Of a stretch of DNA of 12,928 nucleotides, positions 6,029-12,558 are shown one piece after another (the stretch's first letter is position 1; the number at the start of each line of letters is the position of its first letter). The stretch spans positions 1 through 12,928 of the forward strand of contig CAJTXF010000068.1 in NCBI GenBank assembly GCA_910580045.1, in the 5' to 3' direction. Below the pieces are notes generated by a model, which was not told the DNA's origin, searched no databases, and saw only the letters and a list, made by a program, of their open reading frames with translations. Source of the DNA: an uncultured Eubacteriales bacterium. Lineage in GTDB: Bacteria > Bacillota > Clostridia > Oscillospirales > Acutalibacteraceae. A program made the position numbers and the translations under genes.

Positions 6029-7381
6029 CTAGCACAGTTCCTCCCGGATGACCTGTGCCACTTCCTCTGCCAGGGCCTGAATCTGCCCCTCGTCCCGGCC
6101 CTCTACCATGACCCGCAGCAGGGGCTCAGTGCCGCTGGGACGCACAATGATGCGCCCCTCGCCCCCCAGGGTATTGCTCACCTTTTCAATCACCCCGCGC
6201 ACCCGCTGGTCAGTGTAGAATGCCAGTTTGCCCTCTGGGGTCACGGTGATATTTATCATGGTCTGGGGATACCGCTGCATGGCTGTGGCCAAAGAGGAGA
6301 GCCTGCCCTGGCGGCGGTGCATCAGGCTCAGCAGCTGGCAGGCGGTCAGCTGGCCGTCGCCGGTGGTGGCGAAGTCCCGGAAAATCACATGGCCGCTCTG
6401 TTCGCCGCCAAAGCTGTACCCCTCCAGGCGCATCTGCTCCAGCACGTACCGGTCGCCCACCTTTGTGGCCTCGAACCGCATCCCGTTCTCCTCGCAGAAC
6501 TTCTGGAAGCCCAGGTTAGTCATGATAGTGCCCACCACGGTGTTCTTGTTCAGCTTGCCCCGGCTCTTCATGTCCAGGGCGCAGATGGCCATGATAAAGT
6601 CCCCGTCCACAAAATTGCCTGCCTCGTCCACCATCAGGCACCGGTCCGCGTCCCCGTCAAAGGCCACGCCCGCGTCCAGGTCGTGGGTGCGCACGTATTC
6701 AATCAGCCCCTCCATGTGGGTGGAGCCGCAGTTGTCATTCACATTGATGCCGTCCGGGCTCTGGTTCAGCATGGTGACCTCTGCCCCCAGCTCGGTGAAC
6801 AGGGTTTCCGCTGTGGCGCTGGCCGAGCCGTTGGCGCAGTCAATGGCCAGCTTCATGCCGTCCAGGGCAAAGTGCACGGTGCTCTTTACATGCTCAATAT
6901 AGTCCCGCACCGCGCTGTCCGCGTGGGTGACAGTGCCCAGGCCCTCGTCCACAGGCAGCTGGCCGGAGATGTCCGTTTTGCCCAAAATAATGTCCTCAAT
7001 CCGCTCCTCCAAATCGTCCGGCAGCTTGAAGCCGTCCCCGGAGAAAATCTTGATGCCGTTGTACTCAAAGGAGTTGTGGGAGGCGGAAATCATCACCCCC
7101 GCGTCCGCCTTGTACTTCTCCACCAGATAGGCCACTGCCGGGGTGGGCACCACCCCCAAAGTCACCACGCTGGCCCCAATGCTGCACAGCCCGGCGGCCA
7201 TGGCGTTCTCCAGCATATCTGAGGAGAGCCGGGTGTCCTTGCCAATCAGCACCCGGGGGTGCCGGTTGGATTTGTTGGTGAGCACCTGGGCCGCCGCCCG
7301 GCCCAGCTGGGTGGCCAGCTCGCAGGTCAAATCCTGATTTGCAATGCCTCTGATTCCGTCTGTTCCAAAAAGCCGTCCCAT
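6029..7381 (-). CDS. glmM: Phosphoglucosamine mutase GlmM
   Basis: This enzyme interconverts glucosamine-6-phosphate and glucosamine-1-phosphate in the cytoplasm, on the route to UDP-GlcNAc for peptidoglycan. The protein is 450 residues, the normal length, and begins MGRLFGTDGIRG. The catalytic phosphoserine loop is GVMISASHNSFEYNGIK, with Ser101 the phosphorylated residue. The magnesium loop FDGDADR is at 241-247, the sugar-binding loop GGEQSGH at 325-331, and the phosphate-binding loop RPSGTEP at 414-420. All expected residues are present. The ATG at 7381 follows GGAAGGTG. The leader immediately upstream carries a 15-bp tandem repeat. GlmM is the clearest housekeeping gene here besides ruvA and ruvB. 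No glmS or diadenylate cyclase gene (cdaA) lies next to it, unlike in many Firmicutes. Confidence 0.97.
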   Translation of the reverse strand: MGRLFGTDGIRGIANQDLTCELATQLGRAAAQVLTNKSNRHPRVLIGKDTRLSSDMLENAMAAGLCSIGASVVTLGVVPTPAVAYLVEKYKADAGVMISASHNSFEYNGIKIFSGDGFKLPDDLEERIEDIILGKTDISGQLPVDEGLGTVTHADSAVRDYIEHVKSTVHFALDGMKLAIDCANGSASATAETLFTELGAEVTMLNQSPDGINVNDNCGSTHMEGLIEYVRTHDLDAGVAFDGDADRCLMVDEAGNFVDGDFIMAICALDMKSRGKLNKNTVVGTIMTNLGFQKFCEENGMRFEATKVGDRYVLEQMRLEGYSFGGEQSGHVIFRDFATTGDGQLTACQLLSLMHRRQGRLSSLATAMQRYPQTMINITVTPEGKLAFYTDQRVRGVIEKVSNTLGGEGRIIVRPSGTEPLLRVMVEGRDEGQIQALAEEVAQVIREELC

Positions 7382-7395
7382 AAAAACACCTTCCC

Positions 7396-7425
7396 AAAAT
7401 TTATTTTCTGAAAATACATTTTCTG
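7396..7425. repeat. 15-bp tandem repeat in the glmM leader
   Basis: AAAATTTATTTTCTG (7396-7410) is followed directly by AAAATACATTTTCTG (7411-7425) on the plus strand, matching at 13 of 15 positions. The pair fills the space between the stop of the upstream small gene (7427) and the ribosome site of glmM, in an AT-rich island within GC-rich DNA. Each unit holds a partly palindromic AAAAT...ATTTT. It may be a regulator site, an UP-like element, or simple AT-rich spacer. Confidence 0.6.
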
Positions 7426-7426
7426 A

Positions 7427-7627
7427 TTACAGTATATCGCCCTGTCCGGCGTAAAATTCCATTTTGCCCCGCAGCCAGGCATGAACCGCCCGGGCGGCCT
7501 GGTTCACGTCCATGCCAACCATATCCAGCCGCGCATAGCTTACACTGTCAATGTGGTCATGCTCCATAAAATAGCGGTTGTAGTCCGCTGAGCTCTGGAG
7601 CCATCCCTGGGGGCAGATGTCTACCAT
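7427..7627 (-). CDS. Hypothetical protein, 66 aa
   Basis: This is a small soluble protein with an acidic, aromatic-rich middle (YNRYFMEHDHIDSVSYARLD) and a C-terminal amphipathic helix (VNQAARAVHAWLRGKMEFYA). It has no membrane segment and no recognised family. The ATG at 7627 follows GCGAGGTG at about 6 bases, which supports translation. It ends just before the tandem repeat ahead of glmM, so it may be the first gene of a glmM transcript or the last of the ruvB transcript. It could also be a remnant of a larger gene. Confidence 0.5.
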   Translation of the reverse strand: MVDICPQGWLQSSADYNRYFMEHDHIDSVSYARLDMVGMDVNQAARAVHAWLRGKMEFYAGQGDIL

Positions 7628-7648
7628 CTTCGCACCTCGCGTCTTTTC

Positions 7649-7717
7649 TCATTCCTCCGCTGCTCTGGGTTTCCTCAGAAGCAGGGTGGCCAGAAGGGGC
7701 AGGCCTTTTATTTTCAT
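7649..7717 (-). CDS. Possible 22-residue peptide
   Basis: A tiny frame (ATG 7717, TGA 7651-7649) encodes MKIKGLPLLATLLLRKPRAA plus two glutamates, a hydrophobic core between basic residues. The ribosome site is weak (AAAGTGAAT). It fills the gap between the methyltransferase stop (7731) and the 66-residue gene. It may be the start of a lost gene, a leader peptide, or chance. Confidence 0.2.
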   Translation of the reverse strand: MKIKGLPLLATLLLRKPRAAEE

Positions 7718-7730
7718 ATTCACTTTCTGC

Positions 7731-8555
7731 TCACCCCTGTCCGTCCCTGCGCCCCGCAAGGGCTATCATCTCCGGCAGGGCTGCCGCAGGATTCTGCCGC
7801 CAGTCGTACATGGCGTCCACTTCCTCCCGGCTCAGCCTGCGGCCATTCACTATCTCCTCATTTTTCACAAAGAAGGGATGCTCATAGTCTGGCTTTGGCA
7901 TGATTTCCTCCATGCGCATAAGCCGGATGCCCGCGTCCAATATGGGGTTCACAATATCCTGGACGCGCCAGGCAAAGTTGACAGTGGTCTCGTCCTCAAA
8001 GGGGCCGGTGCTGTCATAGGGCTTCACCACCTTCAGGCCCTCCCCAAAGGGCCGCTGGAAGGGGTGGAGCTCATACATCACATACAGGCCCCCGGGCTTT
8101 AATATCCGGTGGATATTCCCATACATGGAGGGCAAATCGTTGAGCCACACATGCACCCCGTTGGAGGTGTACACCAGGTCATATGCCCCGTCCTCTATCC
8201 CATCCAGCCGCATGGTGTCCTCCTGCTGAAAGGCAGCGCGGTCTCCCAGGCCCAGCTTCTCCGCTGCTGCCTTTGCCGCTGCCAGCTGGTTTTGGGAGAT
8301 ATCGCAGGAGGTCACCTGGGCCCCCATAAGGGCAAAGGCCAGCACCGCGTGATTGTCCCCGCTGGAGGGCACGCAGACCCGTTTGCCCTCCAGCTCCAGC
8401 AGGTACTCTTTCAGCATGGCCCACACCGCTGGGGCAAAGGCGCTCTCGGGCCTGGCTTTCAGGCGCTCCAGCACGCTGTCTGACAGGTTGAAGGCCATAT
8501 ACCTCTCAGAATATTCCTCCCAGTCCCGTCTGTTTTTCTCCACAATATCTGTCAT
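7731..8555 (-). CDS. Class I SAM-dependent methyltransferase with VPSSGDN motif I
   Basis: This is a 274-residue methyltransferase beginning MTDIVEKNRRDWEEYSERYM. Motif I is the variant KRVCVPSSGDNHAVLAFALM at about residues 58-77, in place of the usual GxGxG. It is followed by Asp85 in SCDISQNQL and by YDLVYTSNGVHVWLNDLP (motif IV region) and ILKPGGLYVMYELHPFQRPF (about 151-170). This variant occurs in a known group of Firmicutes methyltransferases whose substrate I cannot name. The start at ATG 8555 lies five bases after the ruvB TGA, and its ribosome site (GGAGTGAGA) is formed by the end of ruvB, so translation is coupled to ruvB. The open frame extends upstream to 8651, but that part overlaps ruvB and is not homologous. 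Confidence 0.85.
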   Translation of the reverse strand: MTDIVEKNRRDWEEYSERYMAFNLSDSVLERLKARPESAFAPAVWAMLKEYLLELEGKRVCVPSSGDNHAVLAFALMGAQVTSCDISQNQLAAAKAAAEKLGLGDRAAFQQEDTMRLDGIEDGAYDLVYTSNGVHVWLNDLPSMYGNIHRILKPGGLYVMYELHPFQRPFGEGLKVVKPYDSTGPFEDETTVNFAWRVQDIVNPILDAGIRLMRMEEIMPKPDYEHPFFVKNEEIVNGRRLSREEVDAMYDWRQNPAAALPEMIALAGRRDGQG

Positions 8556-8560
8556 AGCTC

Positions 8561-9682
8561 TCACTCCATTCTCAGCTGCAAATCCTCGTCCGCCCGCAGC
8601 CGCGCGGGCAGAGGCAGCCCCAGATGGGCGCAGGCCGCGGGGGTCACGCACCGGCCCCGGGGGGTGCGGGTGAGAAAGCCCAGCTGCATCAGATAGGGCT
8701 CGTTCACGTCCTCAATGGTGACAGCCTCCTCGCCAATAGCAGCAGCCAGGGTCTCCAGGCCCACAGGCCCGCCCCCGTAGTTTTTGATAATGGCGGTGAG
8801 CATATTCCGGTCGCTCTGGTCCAGGCCCAGCTCGTCAATCTCCATCCGCTCCAGGGCGATTTGGGCCGTGTTCAGGGTGATGACGCCATTGCTCATCACC
8901 TCGGCAAAGTCCCGCACCCGCTTTAAGAGCCGGTTGGCAATCCGGGGGGTGCCCCGGCTGCGGGAGGCCAGCTCCAGCGCCGCGTCCGCCTCCATCTGGG
9001 CGTTCAGGATTTGGGCGCTGCGCTGGACAATCAGCCCCAGCTCCCGGGGGTTATACAGCTCCAGCCGGAGCACCACCCCGAACCTGTCCCGCAAGGGGGC
9101 TGACAGCTGCCCGGCCCTGGTGGTGGCCCCCACCAAAGTGAACTTGGGCAAGGGCAGGTGATAGGAGGCCGCCATCTGGCCCTTGCCGGTGATAATGTCC
9201 AGGGCAAAGTCCTCCATGGCCGGGTACAGAATCTCCTCCACGGTCCTGGGCAGCCGGTGGATTTCATCAATAAACAGCACGTCCCCGGGGGAGAGGTTGG
9301 TCAAAAGCGCGGCCAAATCCCCGGGCTTCTCAATGGCCGGGCCGCTGGTAATGCGCAGGTTCACCCCCAGCTCGTTGGCCACAATGCCCGCCAGGGTGGT
9401 CTTGCCCAGGCCCGGCGGGCCATAGAGCAGCACATGGTCCAGGGTCTCCTTCCGGGACTTGGCTGCCTCGATGTAAATTTTCAGGTTCTCCTTTGCCTTG
9501 TCCTGGCCGATATACTCGGCAAAGGTCCTGGGGCGCAGGGGGTTCTCGGTCTCCTGGTCCCCGGGGATATAGCCAGTATCCGTGAGCCGGTCCTCAAAGT
9601 TCAATTCACCGTCCCGGGCGTCCCAGTCAATGCCGTATTCCTGGGGCGCCCGGGGGCCCTTGCCGCCGCTTTTTTCTATCAT
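8561..9682 (-). CDS. ruvB: Holliday junction branch migration helicase RuvB
   Basis: RuvB is the hexameric AAA+ motor that, with RuvA, drives branch migration of Holliday junctions in recombination repair. With the chosen ATG at 9682 the protein is 373 aa. Walker A GPPGLGKTT is at 88-96, Walker B LFIDE at 136-140, sensor 1 GATTR at 185-189, PLRDRFG at 196-202 (arginine finger region) and sensor 2 GTPRIANRLLKRVRD at 244-258. The C-terminal winged helix includes GGPVGLETLAAAIGEE. The ATG follows GAGGTG by 6 bases; an in-frame GTG at 9691 is part of that ribosome site. About 47 residues precede the conserved PLRPRTFAEYIGQ, slightly longer than in E. coli. ruvA is not adjacent: about 2.9 kb of other genes lie between. 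Confidence 0.97.
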   Translation of the reverse strand: MIEKSGGKGPRAPQEYGIDWDARDGELNFEDRLTDTGYIPGDQETENPLRPRTFAEYIGQDKAKENLKIYIEAAKSRKETLDHVLLYGPPGLGKTTLAGIVANELGVNLRITSGPAIEKPGDLAALLTNLSPGDVLFIDEIHRLPRTVEEILYPAMEDFALDIITGKGQMAASYHLPLPKFTLVGATTRAGQLSAPLRDRFGVVLRLELYNPRELGLIVQRSAQILNAQMEADAALELASRSRGTPRIANRLLKRVRDFAEVMSNGVITLNTAQIALERMEIDELGLDQSDRNMLTAIIKNYGGGPVGLETLAAAIGEEAVTIEDVNEPYLMQLGFLTRTPRGRCVTPAACAHLGLPLPARLRADEDLQLRME

Positions 9683-9723
9683 GGGGTTCACCTCGCTGTT
9701 ATTGGGGTACCATACCCTGAAAT

Positions 9724-10153
9724 TTACAGAGCCATCCGCTCACTGCGGGTCTGCCTGCCGAACTTTTCCAGCGCGTACCGGAAGGCTGTCCTGGGCGTGG
9801 CTGCGTGGTTCTTCATTAACCTCTCCGGCTCCTGCTCTGACAGGCGTTTCAGCATCCAGCCATAGCCCTGGGGATAAGAATCACCGCCGGGGCCCTGCGC
9901 ACCCAGAAGTCTCCGTCCTGGGTCCACTGGCACACCTGGGGGAACAGCGCCTTCCGCTGCCTGAGAAGCTCGCCAAAGGCATGGGCACAGAAACCGTCAC
10001 AGCCGCCCCAGCCGCACATACTTTTTGAGCCAGCTGTAAAATACCGGAAAGGCGTCCCCCATCGTACTGGGCCCGGAGGCGGTAGGCCCAGTCAAAGGCA
10101 ATCACGCCCAGGGCACGGACCTCCTCAGCCGCTTGGAAAACCAACTCGCTCAT
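9724..10153 (-). pseudogene. Broken DNA alkylation repair (AlkD-like) gene
   Basis: Four pieces in shifting frames line up with one AlkD-type HEAT-repeat DNA glycosylase. Frame A, from ATG 10153 (ribosome site GGGAGG), gives AAEEVRALGVIAFDWAYRLR and QYDG. A G5 run at 10056-10060 shifts to frame B, FPVFYSWLKKY. Near 10019-10022 it shifts to frame C, CGWGGCDGFCAHAFGELLRQ through to FWVRRAPAVILIP. Near 9870 it shifts to frame D, GYGWMLKRLSEQEPERLMKN and PRTAFRYALEKF, stopping at 9724. Relatives (from memory) have about 30 residues between ILIP and GYGWMLK that are absent here, plus about 60 N-terminal residues, so there are deletions as well as frameshifts. No active enzyme is expected. The remnant sits directly upstream of ruvB. 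Confidence 0.8.
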
Positions 10154-10196
10154 TTCCAGGCCTCCCGGTTCACGTGTAGTTTATTCACTGTAAGGT

Positions 10197-10859
10197 TCAC
10201 AAGCCGAAATGCTCCTCCAAAAGGGCCAAGGTCTGCTCCTGGGTGCGGGTGTCGTCCCGCGCCAGGGTGAAGAACCCTGATTCAGCAAAGGCCTGGTAGT
10301 TTTCCGGGCTGTTGACAGCAGCCAGGCAGGCCCGGTAGTTCTCCATGGTTTTCTCCGGATTTTCCGCCTGGCGGATTTGCTCCAGAATAAACTGCTTCTC
10401 CGAATCCGCCCGCTGGAAGAACCGCTCCACCGACACCTGGGGCGGGGCCAGCAGAACTGCCACCCTGTGGTAGTCCGACACCTCCCGCAGGGTTTTCAGG
10501 GAGATGTTTGTGTCCACAAAGATTTTCTTCCCAGACTCTGCCAGCTGAATCAGGCGGCAGAGCTCCAAATCCTCCGCCTCTCTGGAGCATCCGGCAATCC
10601 AGGCGCTGTATTCCTCTGGCGTGCGGTTCACAAACGCCTGCCAGTCCCTCATGGTCTGGAAGTAGCAGAGATTGGGCTGGTGCTCCACATCCACAGCGTC
10701 CATCAGGCAGTCATGATAGTTTTCGCCGCAGCAGACGCCCTCATGCTTCCGGGCCAGCAGCTTCACCATGGTGGACTTGCCCGCATAGGCTGTGCCGTTG
10801 ATAAAATAGGCTTTTTGCAACACATGCCGCAGCACATTGCTTTGAATTTGTATGCTCAT
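10197..10859 (-). CDS. P-loop ATPase/kinase-like protein
   Basis: This is a 220-residue cytoplasmic protein with one P-loop domain. Walker A is FINGTAYAGKSTMVKLLA (GTAYAGKST at 22-30). A Walker B-like strand KKIFVDTNIS is at 111-120, and a run of charged helices follows (VERFFQRADSEKQFILEQIR). The size and layout suit a nucleoside/nucleotide-kinase-like ATPase, and I recall similar hypothetical proteins with the same GTAYAGKST loop and GENYHD block in many Clostridia. The substrate is unknown. The ATG at 10859 follows AAGGAGGAGAGT, a very strong ribosome site. It lies 57 bases after the isomerase-like gene, with a strong hairpin between them. Confidence 0.75.
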   Translation of the reverse strand: MSIQIQSNVLRHVLQKAYFINGTAYAGKSTMVKLLARKHEGVCCGENYHDCLMDAVDVEHQPNLCYFQTMRDWQAFVNRTPEEYSAWIAGCSREAEDLELCRLIQLAESGKKIFVDTNISLKTLREVSDYHRVAVLLAPPQVSVERFFQRADSEKQFILEQIRQAENPEKTMENYRACLAAVNSPENYQAFAESGFFTLARDDTRTQEQTLALLEEHFGL

Positions 10860-10900
10860 ACTCTCCTCCTTGTCCCCTTGCCGGGGCCTGCTGGAAGCCA

Positions 10901-10925
10901 GGGGAGCGACGGCAGGTCACTCCCC
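10901..10925 (-). other. Ten-bp stem hairpin across the isomerase-like stop codon
   Basis: On the minus strand GGGGAGTGAC-CTGCC-GTCGCTCCCC forms a 10-bp stem with one T-G wobble and a 5-base loop. The TGA of the isomerase-like gene (10919-10917) lies inside the left arm. A weaker CCCC-GGCAA-GGGG stem follows before the ribosome site of the ATPase gene. There is no T tract, so it is not a classic terminator. It could limit read-through translation, stabilise the 3' end of a processed mRNA, or reduce expression of the downstream gene. Confidence 0.55.
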
Positions 10926-11552
10926 CCGCCGGCTCCCGCACCATTCCGCTGCAGGGCCCTGCCCGTTGGCCCGGATGTACTCCGCTACATTCCTCCGGCC
11001 CAGGACCTTCTCCGCCAGCGCCCGGGGGTATGCCCCAAAGCACTCCGCCAGGTCCCGCTTGCTCACAGCGCTCAGCTCTTTGAGCAGCTGGGTATCCCGC
11101 CGCTTGCGCTCCGCGTCCTTAGGGGGATACCCGGCGGCGAGCTCCCCCTCAAACAGCTTATCCAAGGTGTACTGCATATTCAGCTCCCCGCACCAGCCAA
11201 ACCCCAGCCCCAGCGGCAGTGACACTGCGTTGCCCCCGTTGATTCTGCCAAACAGGAACGCGTCCTGAGGGGTGGGCACATAGCCGCACAGCACCCCGGG
11301 CAGGCTGTTGCAGGCCAGCATCATCCCCTGGCCCGAGGAGCAGCCGGTTACCGCAAAGTCCGCCGCCCCGCTGGAAAGGAGCAGGCTTATCAGCAGCGCT
11401 GTCTCTACATAGGTATAGCTCACGTCCTCCTCCGGGAACACCCCAAGGTTTACCACCTGATGGCCCTGCCTCTCTGCTGCCCGGACAGTGCACTGGTATA
11501 AAAGGGGATTCTTCTCCTTTTGGGAGGAGGCCTGTATCACGGCAATCCTCAC
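10917..11552 (-). CDS. RpiB/LacA/LacB-family sugar-phosphate isomerase-like protein
   Basis: This is a 211-residue protein of the ribose-5-phosphate isomerase B / galactose-6-phosphate isomerase fold. MRIAVIQASS is the first strand, VVNLGVFPEE follows, and SGAADFAVTGCSSGQGMMLA (61-80) carries the family's nucleophilic Cys loop (Cys71, compare C-G-S-G-I-G in RpiB). CNSLPGVLCG and FGRINGGNAVSLPL follow. It is longer than RpiB (~145 aa), with a helical C-terminal extension seen in a clostridial subgroup, whose sugar substrate is not fixed. The GTG at 11552 overlaps the TGA of the cysteine-rich gene (GTGA) and is preceded by AAGGAG. The two are therefore coupled and may act together. Confidence 0.8.
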   Translation of the reverse strand: MRIAVIQASSQKEKNPLLYQCTVRAAERQGHQVVNLGVFPEEDVSYTYVETALLISLLLSSGAADFAVTGCSSGQGMMLACNSLPGVLCGYVPTPQDAFLFGRINGGNAVSLPLGLGFGWCGELNMQYTLDKLFEGELAAGYPPKDAERKRRDTQLLKELSAVSKRDLAECFGAYPRALAEKVLGRRNVAEYIRANGQGPAAEWCGSRRGE

Positions 11553-12154
11553 AGCTGCTTCTTCTCCTTTTTCCTGCCGAACCACCCCTTGGCCACAGGC
11601 TTAGGACTGGGCTTCAGCTCCACAAACACCACGCAGCGCTTGCCGCCGCTTTTCACAGTCTCCCACAGCTCTGCCTGAATCTGAGGCCCGAACACCTGGC
11701 TGAACAGCTTCCTGGCATGGCCCAAGGTGCAGTAACACCAGGTTTTGGGCACAGGGCCCTCTATCCGCTTTACACAGGAGCAATAACACTCAGGATAAAT
11801 ATACAGCAGCCCGCCCTTGATGATTTCAATCCGGGCGTTCTTCTCCTTCCAGTTGTGGAGCCTGGCAAACTCTGCCATGTCCCCGGATACCTGCTTGAGA
11901 TAGCCCCGCATCCGGTTGGCCAGGGCTGTACTGTCCTCACAATAGCACCGGGCGCGGATGGCCGCAATGCTCTCCCCGCTGTAGTGCTCCTCCAAATACC
12001 CGCACACAGTCAGGGCCCACTGGTACTTTTTCTGATAGTCCGCTGACTTGGAGAGGGGATGCTGCCGGGCAATCTCCTCTGCCGCGCCAGCGCCCCCCAA
12101 CGCCAGCAGGGCGTTATACAGCCGGATGGCATGGGCATTATCATTGGTTGGCAT
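11549..12154 (-). CDS. Cysteine-rich protein of unknown function (possibly DUF6144)
   Basis: This is a 201-residue soluble protein with nine cysteines: 51, 70, 72, 123, 125, 127, 140, 142 and 174. They form C-x-C pairs in RCYCEDS (70,72), PECYCSCVKR (123-127) and TWCYCTLGHA (140-142), an arrangement that suggests a metal or Fe-S site. The N-terminal ~110 residues are helical. The middle IEIIKGGLLYIYPECYC and the C-terminal VVFVEL strand look like a beta-rich ligand domain, and the tail is very basic (GRKKEKK). DUF6144 is a guess from memory. The ATG at 12154 follows AAGGAGG, with two hairpins ahead of it. Its stop overlaps the isomerase-like start. Confidence 0.65.
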   Translation of the reverse strand: MPTNDNAHAIRLYNALLALGGAGAAEEIARQHPLSKSADYQKKYQWALTVCGYLEEHYSGESIAAIRARCYCEDSTALANRMRGYLKQVSGDMAEFARLHNWKEKNARIEIIKGGLLYIYPECYCSCVKRIEGPVPKTWCYCTLGHARKLFSQVFGPQIQAELWETVKSGGKRCVVFVELKPSPKPVAKGWFGRKKEKKQL

Positions 12155-12170
12155 TCTGCAAAACCTCCTT

Positions 12171-12190
12171 GGCGGCCCGCGGGGCCCGCC
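12171..12190 (-). other. GC-rich palindrome directly before the ribosome site of the cysteine-rich gene
   Basis: The 20-base palindrome-like sequence GGCGGCCCGCGGGGCCCGCC can fold with GGCGG/CCGCC arms and internal GC pairs. It ends at the AAGGAGG ribosome site of the 11549-12154 gene. Such a structure would be expected to compete with ribosome loading. Confidence 0.45.
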
Positions 12191-12194
12191 TGTA

Positions 12195-12219
12195 GCAGAA
12201 GCTATGTTCCAGCTTCCGC
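12195..12219 (-). other. Nine-bp stem hairpin in the leader of the cysteine-rich gene
   Basis: On the minus strand GCGGAAGCT-GGAACAT-AGCTTCTGC forms a 9-bp stem with one G-T wobble and a 7-base loop. It is separated by only four bases from the GC-rich palindrome that abuts the ribosome site. The pair could be an attenuator-like or thermometer-like leader. No known riboswitch class is recognisable. Confidence 0.5.
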
Positions 12220-12316
12220 CGGGGCCTGTCCAGGCCGTTCAAATCTTCCTCAAACGCTCAATATATTCCCTCCGCGGGACTGGAAAGCCACCAGCCCCTA
12301 GGCCCAAACAGGCCCG

Positions 12317-12547
12317 TCATTTCTTCCGCCGCCTGTCCAGCAGCCACCAGGCCAGCCCGCCCAGCAGGAACAGTCCCAGCAGAATGGCCCCCTCCCACAG
12401 CAGAGGGGTGTACCAGGGGGCGGAATTGGCCTGGTACAGCTCTGGCCGGGCCCTCACGTCCTGGCGCAGCCACAGGGAGCGGCCGATAAAAATGCCCAGC
12501 GCCCCGCCCAGCACCACCTTGATGGCCTTTTGCAGCTTCTCCTCCAT
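12317..12547 (-). CDS. Small two-helix membrane protein
   Basis: This is a 76-residue protein with a short charged N-terminus (MEEKLQKAIK) and a first membrane segment at about 10-27 (VVLGGALGIFIGRSLWL). A loop follows with RPELYQANSAPWYTPLLWEG, then a second membrane segment at about 52-70 (AILLGLFLLGGLAWWLL) and a basic tail RRRKK, so both ends are likely cytoplasmic. The ATG at 12547 follows GGGGGGAGA, 12 bases after the ruvA stop, which suggests co-transcription with ruvA. I know of no function. The two-helix layout resembles a holin only superficially, and no phage genes are near. Confidence 0.7.
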   Translation of the reverse strand: MEEKLQKAIKVVLGGALGIFIGRSLWLRQDVRARPELYQANSAPWYTPLLWEGAILLGLFLLGGLAWWLLDRRRKK

Positions 12548-12558
12548 GGTTCTCCCCC

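Larger units (their letters stand above)
12155..12316 (-). other. Leader region with two hairpins and a possible coding remnant
   Basis: This 162-base gap separates the small membrane protein from the cysteine-rich gene. Directly after the membrane protein's stop, and in the same frame, the minus strand reads GLGAGGFPVPRREYIERLRK with a stop at 12241-12239. It looks like the C-terminal end of some protein but has no start or ribosome site. Closer to the next gene are two hairpins: 12195-12219 and the GC-rich 12171-12190. No promoter is obvious. Confidence 0.35.

Noticed and set aside
6005..7222. Long plus-strand ORF (405 aa) opposite glmM
   Set aside because: The minus strand encodes a full-length GlmM with all catalytic motifs. 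The antisense frame is open because of codon bias in GC-rich DNA and its His/Val/Gln-rich product matches nothing.
7427..7470. Promoter for glmM with TATACT as -10
   Set aside because: TATACT at 7436-7431 on the minus strand is a fair -10, but at 17 bases upstream there is GAATTT, which shares nothing with TTGACA. It is not supported.
10154..10205. GTGAACC direct repeats flanking 20 bases as target-site duplications of a lost mobile element
   Set aside because: The two 7-mers are only 20 bases apart with no terminal inverted repeats or transposase remains, so chance is the better explanation.
12317..12547. Holin-like toxin
   Set aside because: Two helices and a basic tail alone do not define a holin, and there is no endolysin or phage context beside ruvA.
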